Notes: generated by a model from the letters alone, not told the origin. Positions 1-5,661 are shown, numbered from the stretch's first letter. The stretch: DNA of 5,661 nucleotides from Deltaproteobacteria bacterium (GCA_016219145.1 JACRCG010000224.1:1-5661); one strand, 5' to 3'. Numbers and translations: made by a program.

Positions 1-37
1 ACCACCGAAAACAGCTTAAACAATAATAGCAATACAA

Positions 38-55
38 TAGATAGTATGCTATCTA
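38..55. promoter_or_regulatory. Palindromic candidate operator of the MarR-type regulator
   Basis: The stretch TAGATAGTATGCTATCTA is an 18-bp inverted repeat in which 8 of 9 base pairs match; the one mismatch lies near the centre (T45 against G48). It ends 6 bases before the regulator's start codon. A TACAAT hexamer at 33-38, one base off the -10 consensus, touches its left edge, so transcription could start inside the palindrome; no good -35 box is visible. MarR-family dimers typically bind 16-20 bp palindromes overlapping their own promoter. Autorepression is therefore the natural reading, but it is inferred from position and symmetry only. Confidence 0.5.
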
Positions 56-61
56 ATACGC

Positions 62-526
62 ATGAATATATCCAACGCAACCATTGACCGCAGCAATCTC
101 CTCTACCACCTGGGAATCCTGACACGACGCTGGCGCCAGGTCCTGGACAACGAATGCCGGGGGGCCGGACTGACGGATGCCACCTGGCGTCCGCTGCTGC
201 ATCTCCACATACTCGGGGACGGCGTTCGCCAGAAGGATCTGGCGGCATCGATCGGCATCGAGGGCCCCTCCCTGGTCCGGCTCATCGACACCTTGGTGGC
301 AAAGGGGCTGGTCCAGCGTTCGGAAGATGACAGCGACCGGCGCGCGAAACTGCTCCGCCTGACACCTGAAGGGCAACGGGTGGTGGCACGGATTCGGGAA
401 ATCGTGACGATGCTTGAAAACCGGCTCCTCAGCCATTTCAGCGAGGATGACATAAATCGTTTTGGACAGTTGGTCCTCACTCTGGAAACGACGGTAAACC
501 AGGCACGGAGTACGGTGAAACAGTAA
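62..526 (+). CDS. MarR/SlyA-family winged helix-turn-helix transcriptional regulator
   Basis: This gene encodes a 154-residue cytoplasmic DNA-binding protein of typical MarR length. Residues 10-35 form the N-terminal dimerisation helix (LLYHLGILTRRWRQ). Residues 55-86 form the helix-turn-helix; the segment from about 66 reads IEGPSLVRLIDTLVAKGLVQ, the hallmark of SlyA-like members. The wing is at about 87-101 (DDSDRRAKLLRLT, with the conserved D-x-R-R), and C-terminal helices from about 104 complete the dimer interface. The ATG at 62 is the only sensible start: it yields the full N-terminal helix, and no in-frame Met follows until well inside the domain. No clear Shine-Dalgarno sequence precedes it, so translation may be weak. 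A palindrome directly upstream suggests autoregulation. The acetate-kinase-like gene follows on the same strand with no evident terminator between, so the two are probably cotranscribed. MarR proteins usually respond to small aromatic or acidic ligands; the ligand here is unknown. Confidence 0.93.
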   Translation: MNISNATIDRSNLLYHLGILTRRWRQVLDNECRGAGLTDATWRPLLHLHILGDGVRQKDLAASIGIEGPSLVRLIDTLVAKGLVQRSEDDSDRRAKLLRLTPEGQRVVARIREIVTMLENRLLSHFSEDDINRFGQLVLTLETTVNQARSTVKQ

Positions 527-614
527 ACGCGCCGCACCAGCCCAGTAATGCAGGAAACAGTGGCGGTTTCTAAAACTGCGAACTGAAATCTATCGCCACG
601 GGGTGCGTAAAATC

Positions 615-1829
615 ATGAAGATCCTTACCATCACCTGCTGGAGCCATAAAATAAAATACCACCTCTTTTCCGGGGAGGAACGGACACTGCTTGCTTCTGG
701 AATGATTGAACGGGTGGGGCTCGGCGGTTCATTCATCAGCCAAACGGTTCCCGGCCGGGAGCCGATTCAGTCGGATGCAGGGGACAACGATCACAGGAGC
801 GCTGTGGCGATTATCATTGCAACTCTGGCCGATCCCCAGAATGGCGTGATCACCGACGCCTCGGAAATTTCGGCTGTCGGGCACCGGGTAGCGCATGGGG
901 GTGAACAATTCCGGCATTCCGTACTGCTTGACGAACTTGTACTCGGCTCGATTCGAAAACTTCAATATCTGGCGCCAATGCATCTGGCACCCAACATCGC
1001 CGGAATCGAATCAGCCATGAGACACCTGCCCGCTATTCCCCATGTGGCGGTTTTTGATACCGCGTTTCACTCCTCCATGCCGGAGTGCGCCTTCACCTAT
1101 CCGCTTCCATACGAATGGTACGAAAATCATGGCGTGCGCCGCTATGGCTTCCACGGCCCCTCCCATCTCTATCTTTCACGGCGGGCTGCCGTGCATCTCG
1201 GCAAACCGGCTGCCGCCTGCAACCTGATAACCATTCACCTCGACCGGGGCGTATCGCTCTGCGCCATAAGGAACGGACTCTCCGTGGACACAAGTATGGG
1301 CATGACGCCACTTGAGGGGGCGGTCATGGAAACACGCTGCGGAGACATTGATCCCGGCATCCAGGTCTATATGATGAATTTGATGGGGCTCTCCGCAAAG
1401 GAGCTGGAACAGGTACTCAACAACAAAAGCGGAATTGCGGGTATTACGGGTCAGCAGCTGGAGCGGCGGAACTTCTTGAAGGCGGCTCTGGACGGAGACA
1501 CCCGTTGCGCATTGGCACTGAAGATTGAAACCTACCGTCTCAGGAAATACATCGGATCATTTCTGGCGATTGCCGGGCCTCTGGATGCAATCGTTTTCAG
1601 CGCCGGGTCAGGCCACCTGGAATGGGCCGCAAGGGAAATGGCGCTGGAGGGGCTCGGTTGTTTGGGGATATGGCTAGACCCGGACAGAAACAGCACCGTA
1701 CGGTCACCACGGCAAGAGCTGGAAATAACCGGTGCAGATTCGCGGATCAGAACCTTCGTCATTCCGTCAAACGAGGAGCTTGTAATTGCCGATGAGGTCG
1801 CGGCGATTCACTCGTCTTCAAACGGATAA
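615..1829 (+). CDS. Acetate kinase family (ASKHA) paralogue with substituted phosphate- and nucleotide-binding loops
   Basis: The product has 404 residues, the normal length for acetate kinase, which makes acetyl phosphate from acetate and ATP. I chose ATG 615 over GTG 603 because MKIL matches the family N-terminus and GGGGTG lies 9 bases upstream. Compared from memory with the Methanosarcina thermophila enzyme, the numbering coincides over most of the length. Arg91, His123, Asp148 (FDTAFH), His180 (HGPSH), His208, Arg241 and the C-terminal SNEE (387-388) are kept, as are acetate-pocket residues Phe179 and Pro232; Val93 is Ala and Leu122 is Met. Several nearly invariant sites are lost. The first loop NxGSSSxK reads TCWSHKIK (Asn7 to Thr, Gly9 to Trp, Ser12 to Lys). 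HLGNG reads HLDRG (210-211 changed). MGTR reads METR (Gly239 to Glu). The adenosine loop GIGEN reads GSGHL (331-335). The frame is open and the remainder well conserved, which argues against simple decay. The protein is probably a pseudo-kinase or has altered activity. It follows the MarR-type gene and is likely under its control. Confidence 0.9.
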   Translation: MKILTITCWSHKIKYHLFSGEERTLLASGMIERVGLGGSFISQTVPGREPIQSDAGDNDHRSAVAIIIATLADPQNGVITDASEISAVGHRVAHGGEQFRHSVLLDELVLGSIRKLQYLAPMHLAPNIAGIESAMRHLPAIPHVAVFDTAFHSSMPECAFTYPLPYEWYENHGVRRYGFHGPSHLYLSRRAAVHLGKPAAACNLITIHLDRGVSLCAIRNGLSVDTSMGMTPLEGAVMETRCGDIDPGIQVYMMNLMGLSAKELEQVLNNKSGIAGITGQQLERRNFLKAALDGDTRCALALKIETYRLRKYIGSFLAIAGPLDAIVFSAGSGHLEWAAREMALEGLGCLGIWLDPDRNSTVRSPRQELEITGADSRIRTFVIPSNEELVIADEVAAIHSSSNG

Positions 1830-1955
1830 ACAGCATGACACCTGGGGGAGGCTGGAGTATGGACGAGATCACATCAACACCGATATGACTGCCGCAGTGG
1901 TGATTGACAGCTGCGGTTCATGAGTGGATGGCGGCTTCCCCGGATGGAGTGATCA

Positions 1956-2393
1956 TCACACCCCGATGTCCTCATTCCACAGATCCGGTCTTTCCCCAAT
2001 AAAGCGCGTCATCAGATCGACGCATTCATTGTCCTGCAACACTTCCAGCATTACACCGCGGGACCGGAGCCACTCCTCCTCCCCCATGAAGGTAATGTTT
2101 TCGCCGATTATCACTCGGGGGATGCCGTACAGAAGAATCGCGCCGCTGCACATGGAACAGGGGGACAGGGTCGTGTACAGCACCGACTCGCGATAGACGC
2201 TTGCCGGCCGGCGACCGGCATTTTCCAGGGCATCCATCTCTCCGTGCAGGATGGCGCTCCCCTTCTGCACCCGCCGGTTGTGGCCACGACCGATGATTTC
2301 CCCGTTGTGAACCAGCACCGACCCGATCGGAATGCCTCCTTCGGCAAGCCCCTTTTGTGCCTCCTCGATTGCTGCCCACATGTATCGGTCCAT
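1956..2393 (-). CDS. Cytosine deaminase, yeast FCY1 type (CDA-fold zinc nucleoside/base deaminase)
   Basis: This 145-residue protein is predicted to hydrolyse cytosine to uracil and ammonia in the cytoplasm for pyrimidine salvage. It belongs to the small zinc deaminase fold, unrelated to the amidohydrolase CodA used by Escherichia coli. Zinc-site residues are His50, Cys79 and Cys82 (SPCSMCSGA), with Glu52 as proton shuttle (LHGE). From memory it matches yeast Fcy1 closely: Asn39 (GRGHN), the stretch QKGSA, YTTLSPC, YGIPR, GEN followed by Phe102, and the tail ERPDLWNEDIG, whose Trp139 and Asp142 correspond to the Trp152 and Asp155 that contact cytosine in yeast. This tail separates it from TadA and guanine deaminases. 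The start at ATG 2393 is set by a strong ribosome site 7 bases upstream; an in-frame TTG at 2408 lies before that site and is rejected. No cytosine permease lies beside it. A closely related substrate such as isocytosine remains possible. Confidence 0.9.
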   Translation of the reverse strand: MDRYMWAAIEEAQKGLAEGGIPIGSVLVHNGEIIGRGHNRRVQKGSAILHGEMDALENAGRRPASVYRESVLYTTLSPCSMCSGAILLYGIPRVIIGENITFMGEEEWLRSRGVMLEVLQDNECVDLMTRFIGERPDLWNEDIGV

Positions 2394-2400
2394 GGTGATC

Positions 2401-2406
2401 ACCTCC
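2401..2406 (-). promoter_or_regulatory. Ribosome binding site of the cytosine deaminase gene
   Basis: Read on the minus strand this is GGAGGT, followed by GATC as in a full anti-16S match, and placed 7 bases before ATG 2393. It decides the start codon against the in-frame TTG at 2408, which lies upstream of the site. Confidence 0.85.
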
Positions 2407-2470
2407 AATTATCGTTGTACATATCAGTGTCAGAGAATTCATCGGATCATAGTTCTCTCCGAAACGGCAG

Positions 2471-2527
2471 TTACTCAGTCGTGGTGTTGACTGACTTGAT
2501 ACCATCGAATCATCTGTCACCCTGACG
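2471..2527 (-). pseudogene. Decayed 3'-end remnant resembling the cysteine-rich lipoprotein gene
   Basis: Read on the minus strand just beyond the lipase stop codon, this stretch translates as QGDR, a stop, then FDGIKSVNTTTE and TAA. The intact lipoprotein gene at 3873-4745 ends DGSTISVGIRSVRTTAEYFAQ. Over the last comparable 11 codons, 7 residues are identical (G, I, S, V, T, T, E) and 22 of 33 bases match. Of the 11 base differences, 7 fall in third codon positions, the pattern expected of divergence as coding sequence. A glycine further upstream aligns at the same offset, and an internal TGA shows the stretch no longer codes. It is probably what remains of a second copy that once followed the lipase gene. 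The match is short, so coincidence cannot be excluded. Confidence 0.4.
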
Positions 2528-2529
2528 TT

Positions 2530-3825
2530 CTATTTATGCTGATCAAAGAACTTACGGGCTTCCGAAGCGCATAACGGCGCCTCGTATGCACTATGGTAGT
2601 TTTTATAGTATGTTGCCGGATCATTAGTCAACACGTTGCCATAAATCGACTCAATCGTGGCATTAACATCCACCAGCGACACATTGGACCCGCCACGGCT
2701 GTGAAAATCGTCATAGGCCGCTTGCGTATTTATATTGAACTTGACCACCGGATCACCAGAGCCGCTGCAAAGCTTTGTAGGAGCCTTTGGATCCCAGCCA
2801 AGCAAATCCTGTTTTTTCGCAGCAACTATCGTGGCATTGTTCGGGTTTGTGGAAAGATCCGTCAGGTAGGAAGAATTAAAAACAGCATCCCTTGCGGTTG
2901 CAGGTGCTGTTGCGGTTGCAGGAAGCCTTGCCAGATCGGAAGGGTAGTTCACTGCCGGCATAAGCGCTTCGATGAAGCTGTCGTAGGGGGCATTGAATAC
3001 ATCAGATGCTTTGGCATACAGGTTTCCATAAACCTTTTGCCAAGCGGTAATCTGGAACGGCACAAAATACTGCACGCCAAGGATCGGATTGGCAACACCG
3101 TCAATCAGCGCCCGAGAGACATTATACGATCCGGCGAGGTGTGCCGCCGCAACCAGATTGAATTCACCCGCATTGTCGCGTTCGATGGCACGATGGGTCG
3201 CCATGGCAGCATGTCCACCCTGTGAATAGCCGCTGACCATGACCTTGCCGTTTAACATAATCCCCAACGCCGGCGCAGCATTTCGCGCCGCACGGATCGA
3301 GTCGATTACGGCGCTTGCTTCCGTGCCCGCATGTATATAGGGATGATAGGGATAGCTGGAAAGTGCATACCCGAGATAATCTGTTGCAACCACTGCATAC
3401 CCCTGCGAGGCAAAGAAGGTCATAAGGAGCATGGCAGTAGGATCGGTGAGGTCCATGGCATTGGAGTGTGCTTTTTCTAGGTTGGTGCCTCTGGCAAACG
3501 CAACCAGCGGCAACGGCCCCTGACAAGCCGGGTCCGTCCCACTGGGGACAAAAAGAGCGGCAGAAGCATTAGTAAGTTCACCCGGCTGCACTCCGGGCGT
3601 CTGGTAGTTTATCTGTAACACCTTGACATCACATTTGGCGGGTCCGGTCAAAGCCTGCAGTCCGTTTGCTGTAGTCACCGAATCAAGCTGAGCGATGTTT
3701 TGCGTGCTTTTTTCGGCAGGGGCACCAATAAGTTTCCCGCGAAGAGCGGGAGTATCATTGTTTCCTCCGCAACCGGCCAAGATAAGGCTTGCCAGAATAA
3801 TCAAGCAGCTTTTACAATAATTCAT
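2530..3825 (-). CDS. Lipoprotein alpha/beta hydrolase, secretory lipase/esterase type
   Basis: This 431-residue exported hydrolase probably cleaves lipid or other carboxylic esters at the cell envelope. Residues 1-18 form a lipoprotein signal peptide with lipobox LAGC and lipidated Cys19. The next residue is Gly, not Asp, which favours outer-membrane sorting. The alpha/beta hydrolase core includes PLVAFARGTN (about 106-115, oxyanion region), ATDYLGYALSSYPYHPYIHA (about 147-166) and the nucleophile elbow GYSQGG with Ser201. Asp358 (SGSGDPVV) is the likely acid and His411 (NYHSAY) the likely base. Four further cysteines (65, 101, 353, 419) could form two disulfides. The pattern is that of the secretory lipase family related to Candida lipases, but the substrate cannot be read from sequence. 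Start ATG 3825 has AAAAGGAG ending 7-8 bases upstream. It lies 47 bases after the lipoprotein gene on the same strand, so the two form an operon. Its base composition appears more AT-rich than comM, which hints at accessory origin. Confidence 0.9.
   Translation of the reverse strand: MNYCKSCLIILASLILAGCGGNNDTPALRGKLIGAPAEKSTQNIAQLDSVTTANGLQALTGPAKCDVKVLQINYQTPGVQPGELTNASAALFVPSGTDPACQGPLPLVAFARGTNLEKAHSNAMDLTDPTAMLLMTFFASQGYAVVATDYLGYALSSYPYHPYIHAGTEASAVIDSIRAARNAAPALGIMLNGKVMVSGYSQGGHAAMATHRAIERDNAGEFNLVAAAHLAGSYNVSRALIDGVANPILGVQYFVPFQITAWQKVYGNLYAKASDVFNAPYDSFIEALMPAVNYPSDLARLPATATAPATARDAVFNSSYLTDLSTNPNNATIVAAKKQDLLGWDPKAPTKLCSGSGDPVVKFNINTQAAYDDFHSRGGSNVSLVDVNATIESIYGNVLTNDPATYYKNYHSAYEAPLCASEARKFFDQHK
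2892..2922. repeat. Short tandem repeat inside the lipase gene
   Basis: The 13-mer TTGCGGTTGCAGG occurs at 2892-2904 and again at 2910-2922, a period of 18 bases or six codons. It encodes the Ala/Thr/Pro-rich stretch ATATAPATA at about residues 303-311 of the lipase, probably a flexible surface loop. In-frame expansion or contraction would not break the protein. Confidence 0.6.
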
Positions 3826-3872
3826 TTTTCATCTCCTTTTACCTACTTGCAGTTGCCGGAACGACCAATTGA

Positions 3873-4745
3873 TTACTGCGCAAAATATTCCGCAGTGGTC
3901 CTGACCGACCTGATCCCGACCGAAATGGTCGAACCGTCCTCTTTTCTGCCATGCAGGACAAACTCGCTCAGGCCGACATGGTTGCTGCTGCCCCAGTCAT
4001 AGGTGTAGCCGAGACGGGTCCAGGGATATGGTGTTGAACCCATGGTGTAGATATTTCTCGTGCGGTTGTTGAACCAGGATGTATAGGTCTTGAACACGCC
4101 GTAGTCAGCTCCTTCGGTTGCCCTGACCTTGTTGTAGGGATTAAGTATCCGGAATGTGTCAGTGGGGAACCCTGTTTCGCAAGATATGTCGGAAATCTCG
4201 GTATCGGGACAGGGGCGAAAGAGATCCTGCGGAGATACCCACATCTCCAGCATGTATTTCGCTTCTTTCGGGTCACCCGCAACGGCATATTCCGGCGGCA
4301 GCCCCAGCAGTTGGGCAATGCGCAGCGGCTCCGGACGGTTAACGCCAAAAAAATTCCTGATTTCCGGCACCACCGTCACCCAGGAGTCGTATCTGTAGGT
4401 CGGGCATTCGCCCCCTTCAATGCAGGACGTGTTGCCGCTGCATCCGCCGGGGTCGGCACATTTGTAGTATTTACCGGCCTCACCCAGCCAGGTCACCACC
4501 AGCAGGCGCGACCCGATCACGCCGTTTTCCCAGATCAGTGCCGGGTTGTCATTGCTGATCGGCGTGAGGTAGCGGGATATTTCAGATGGCACAACCGTGC
4601 GGGCATCGGCAACGGCACTGGAATACCGAGCCTGCAGACTGACCTGCTCCGGTGCGGCTCCGGTTGACGAGTTGCTGCCACAGGCTGCAAGCAAGGGGAA
4701 AAATGACAACAATGACAGAGTGGCAAGGTGTTTCAGATAGTTCAT
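3873..4745 (-). CDS. Cysteine-rich lipoprotein of unknown function
   Basis: I do not recognise a named family. The product has 290 residues. Residues 1-21 form a lipoprotein signal peptide with lipobox LAAC and lipidated Cys22 followed by Gly, consistent with the outer membrane. The mature part has four cysteines at exact six-residue spacing (Cys96, 102, 108, 114; C-x5-C-x5-C-x5-C, within CADPGGCSGNTSC and IEGGEC), and another pair at 179 and 189 flanking DTEISDIS. These may be disulfides or a metal site. The rest is rich in aromatic residues and Pro (RPEPLRIAQLLGLPPEY, KYMLEMWVSPQDLFRPCP, WTRLGYTYDWGSSNHVGLSE), which suggests a compact extracellular beta-rich domain. I chose ATG 4745 because the signal peptide begins there and AGGAG lies 5 bases upstream; a 28-residue extension to 4829 would bury the signal sequence. 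It precedes the lipase by 47 bases without a terminator. It could be a chaperone, adaptor or surface partner of the lipase, but nothing in the sequence proves that. Confidence 0.82.
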   Translation of the reverse strand: MNYLKHLATLSLLSFFPLLAACGSNSSTGAAPEQVSLQARYSSAVADARTVVPSEISRYLTPISNDNPALIWENGVIGSRLLVVTWLGEAGKYYKCADPGGCSGNTSCIEGGECPTYRYDSWVTVVPEIRNFFGVNRPEPLRIAQLLGLPPEYAVAGDPKEAKYMLEMWVSPQDLFRPCPDTEISDISCETGFPTDTFRILNPYNKVRATEGADYGVFKTYTSWFNNRTRNIYTMGSTPYPWTRLGYTYDWGSSNHVGLSEFVLHGRKEDGSTISVGIRSVRTTAEYFAQ

Positions 4746-4750
4746 ACAGA

Positions 4751-4755
4751 CTCCT
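4751..4755 (-). promoter_or_regulatory. Ribosome binding site of the cysteine-rich lipoprotein gene
   Basis: On the minus strand this reads AGGAG, 5 bases before ATG 4745. It selects that start over the upstream in-frame ATG at 4829, so the protein begins directly with its lipoprotein signal peptide. Confidence 0.8.
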
Positions 4756-4798
4756 TTAACTGATGACGCTCTTACGGGCCAATCACAATAATCCAGAG

Positions 4799-4808
4799 AA
4801 TTGCAATT
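4799..4808. promoter_or_regulatory. Perfect palindrome upstream of the lipoprotein-lipase operon
   Basis: AATTGCAATT is a perfect 10-bp palindrome 53 bases before the lipoprotein start. It overlaps a weak promoter-like pair on the minus strand: TTGTCA (4824-4829) and TGCAAT (4800-4805) with an 18-base spacer. Its position suits an operator, but a palindrome of this length arises by chance fairly often in a 155-base gap. Confidence 0.2.
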
Positions 4809-4900
4809 GACGGGAAAGCATCCTGACAAGCGTTTTCAAACAGCTGGCAAATTATTTGGTTGTTTTTTTATATGGTTTGAGTAGAGCTGAGTGGTCTGGA

Positions 4901-5661
4901 TTACGAAGTCTTCCGGTCCAGGCTGCGGTACTGGATCGCCTCGGCGATATGCTGCTCGCGGATCGAATCACTGCCGTCCAGGTCCGCAATCGTGCGGGCC
5001 ACCTTGAGGATGCGGGTGTAAGTCCGGGCCGAGAAACCGAGGCGGTCGGTGACCAGTTCCAACATGCGGTTGCCGGCCGGGTCCAGTTCGCAGTATTTCT
5101 TGATGAAACGCGGCGTCATCTGGGCGTTGCAGTGAATCTTGGTGCCACGGTAGCGCTCCAGCTGCAGTTCGCGGGAGCGCCCCACCCGTCCGGCAATCGC
5201 CGTGGAACTTTCGGCCTCGCTGCGGTCGGCCAGGTCGCGGTATTTGACCGCCGGAACTTCGATGTGGATGTCGATCCGGTCAAGAAGCGGCCCGGAGATA
5301 CGTGAACGATAGCGATGGATAGCAATCGGCGTACAGGTGCAGGGGTGGGTCGGGTCGGAAAGGTAACCGCAGGGGCAGGGATTCATCGCCGCCACCAGCA
5401 TCACCCGCGAGGGGTAGGTCAGCGAGAGCAGCGAACGGGAAATGGTGACCCGGCCATCCTCGATCGGCTGGCGCAGGACCTCGAGGACGTTTTTCTTGAA
5501 TTCGGGCAGCTCATCCAGGAACAGCACGCCGTTGTGCGCCAGCGAGACCTCGCCCGGCTTGGGGGTGGTACCGCCCCCGATCAGCCCCACATCCGAGATC
5601 GTGTGGTGCGGAGAGCGGAAGGGACGGATCGCCATAAGCGCCCGCTCCTTCTCCAGCAAGC
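4901..5661 (-). CDS. comM: ComM/YifB-family Mg-chelatase-like AAA+ ATPase, 3' part only
   Basis: The frame runs off the right edge, so only about 253 C-terminal residues of a protein usually near 500 are present; the N-terminal Lon-protease-like domain and Walker A lie outside. ComM is a hexameric helicase-like ATPase that promotes branch migration when incoming DNA integrates during natural transformation, and it is conserved in many bacteria not known to be competent. Counting from the first full codon, FRSPHHT is at 14-20, Walker B LFLDELPEF at 46-54, and the sensor-1 region LVAAMNPCPCGY at 88-99. Four cysteines at 95, 97, 107 and 109 form a likely zinc site. RSRISGPLLDRIDIHIEVP (118-136) carries the conserved arginines, and the C-terminal Mg-chelatase domain ends QYRSLDR. 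The apparent TTG at 5659 is internal, not a start. The lipoprotein gene follows 155 bases downstream on the same strand. This is probably a housekeeping gene, with the accessory operon inserted after it. Confidence 0.96.
   Translation of the reverse strand, partial: LLEKERALMAIRPFRSPHHTISDVGLIGGGTTPKPGEVSLAHNGVLFLDELPEFKKNVLEVLRQPIEDGRVTISRSLLSLTYPSRVMLVAAMNPCPCGYLSDPTHPCTCTPIAIHRYRSRISGPLLDRIDIHIEVPAVKYRDLADRSEAESSTAIAGRVGRSRELQLERYRGTKIHCNAQMTPRFIKKYCELDPAGNRMLELVTDRLGFSARTYTRILKVARTIADLDGSDSIREQHIAEAIQYRSLDRKTS

Noticed and set aside
53..537. Two minus-strand open frames across the MarR-type gene
   Set aside because: Both are antisense to a gene with a textbook winged-helix sequence and show no family features.
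585..597. A partial half-site (CTATC) of the marR palindrome before the kinase-like gene
   Set aside because: Only five bases match one arm and there is no symmetric partner.
1888..1916. A stem with arms CCGCAG and CTGCGG between the convergent genes, considered as a bidirectional terminator
   Set aside because: The stem is only six pairs with a 13-base loop, and neither strand has a following T-run, so no terminator is called.
2409..2440. A GATAAT and CTGACA pair upstream of the cytosine deaminase, considered as a promoter
   Set aside because: Each hexamer is one base off consensus, but the spacer is only 14 bases, too short for a normal sigma-70 promoter.
2026..2520. A 164-codon minus-strand frame overlapping the cytosine deaminase and the gap
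   Set aside because: It is out of frame with the deaminase, has low-quality composition, and its start region coincides with the decayed lipoprotein tail.
2593..3225. A 210-codon open frame on the plus strand inside the lipase gene
   Set aside because: It lies wholly antisense to a gene with a clear lipobox and catalytic motifs, its translation is rich in Arg, Cys and Ile with no recognisable domain, and its ATG lacks a ribosome site.
4861..4870. A plus-strand T-run considered as a terminator tail
   Set aside because: No plus-strand gene ends here, and on the minus strand, where comM ends, the same bases read as A-rich and have no preceding GC hairpin.
4856..5305. A 149-codon plus-strand open frame antisense to comM
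   Set aside because: It is a GC-rich shadow of a strongly conserved ATPase frame with no ribosome site or domain.

Overview
The window reads as a piece of a bacterial chromosome with six protein genes. Two are on the plus strand (a MarR-type regulator and an acetate-kinase-family protein). Four are on the minus strand (a ComM/YifB ATPase cut by the right edge, a cysteine-rich lipoprotein, a lipoprotein lipase/esterase, and a yeast-type cytosine deaminase). No rRNA, tRNA, CRISPR array, insertion sequence or phage gene is visible. Lipoproteins with clear lipoboxes, strong GGAGG-type ribosome sites and a moderate-to-high GC content indicate a Gram-negative bacterium. From memory of family sequences, the acetate-kinase homologue and the ComM segment look most like those of Geobacter and relatives (Desulfuromonadota). 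That assignment is an inference and was not tested by a search.

Left part (1-1829): a short AT-rich leader contains an 18-bp near-perfect palindrome just before a SlyA/MarR-type repressor gene. After a 76-88 base gap, depending on the start, comes an intact 404-residue acetate kinase paralogue. Its fold and several catalytic residues are conserved, but the metal, phosphate and nucleotide loops are substituted at positions that are nearly invariant in true acetate kinases. The pair looks like an autoregulated unit whose second product may be a pseudo-kinase or an enzyme with altered chemistry. This is the most unusual item in the window.

Middle (1830-2529): a convergent junction without a convincing terminator is followed by a compact cytosine deaminase of the fungal FCY1 type, a pyrimidine-salvage enzyme. 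The 136 bases between it and the lipase gene contain what looks like the decayed 3' end of a second copy of the cysteine-rich lipoprotein gene.

Right part (2530-5661): a two-gene minus-strand operon encodes a lipoprotein of unknown function with four evenly spaced cysteines, then, 47 bases downstream, a 431-residue lipoprotein alpha/beta hydrolase of the secretory-lipase type. Both proteins are expected in the outer envelope. Upstream, in the same direction and 155 bases away, lies the 3' half of comM, a conserved helicase-like ATPase used when incoming DNA recombines into the chromosome. The operon looks like accessory cargo next to a housekeeping gene.
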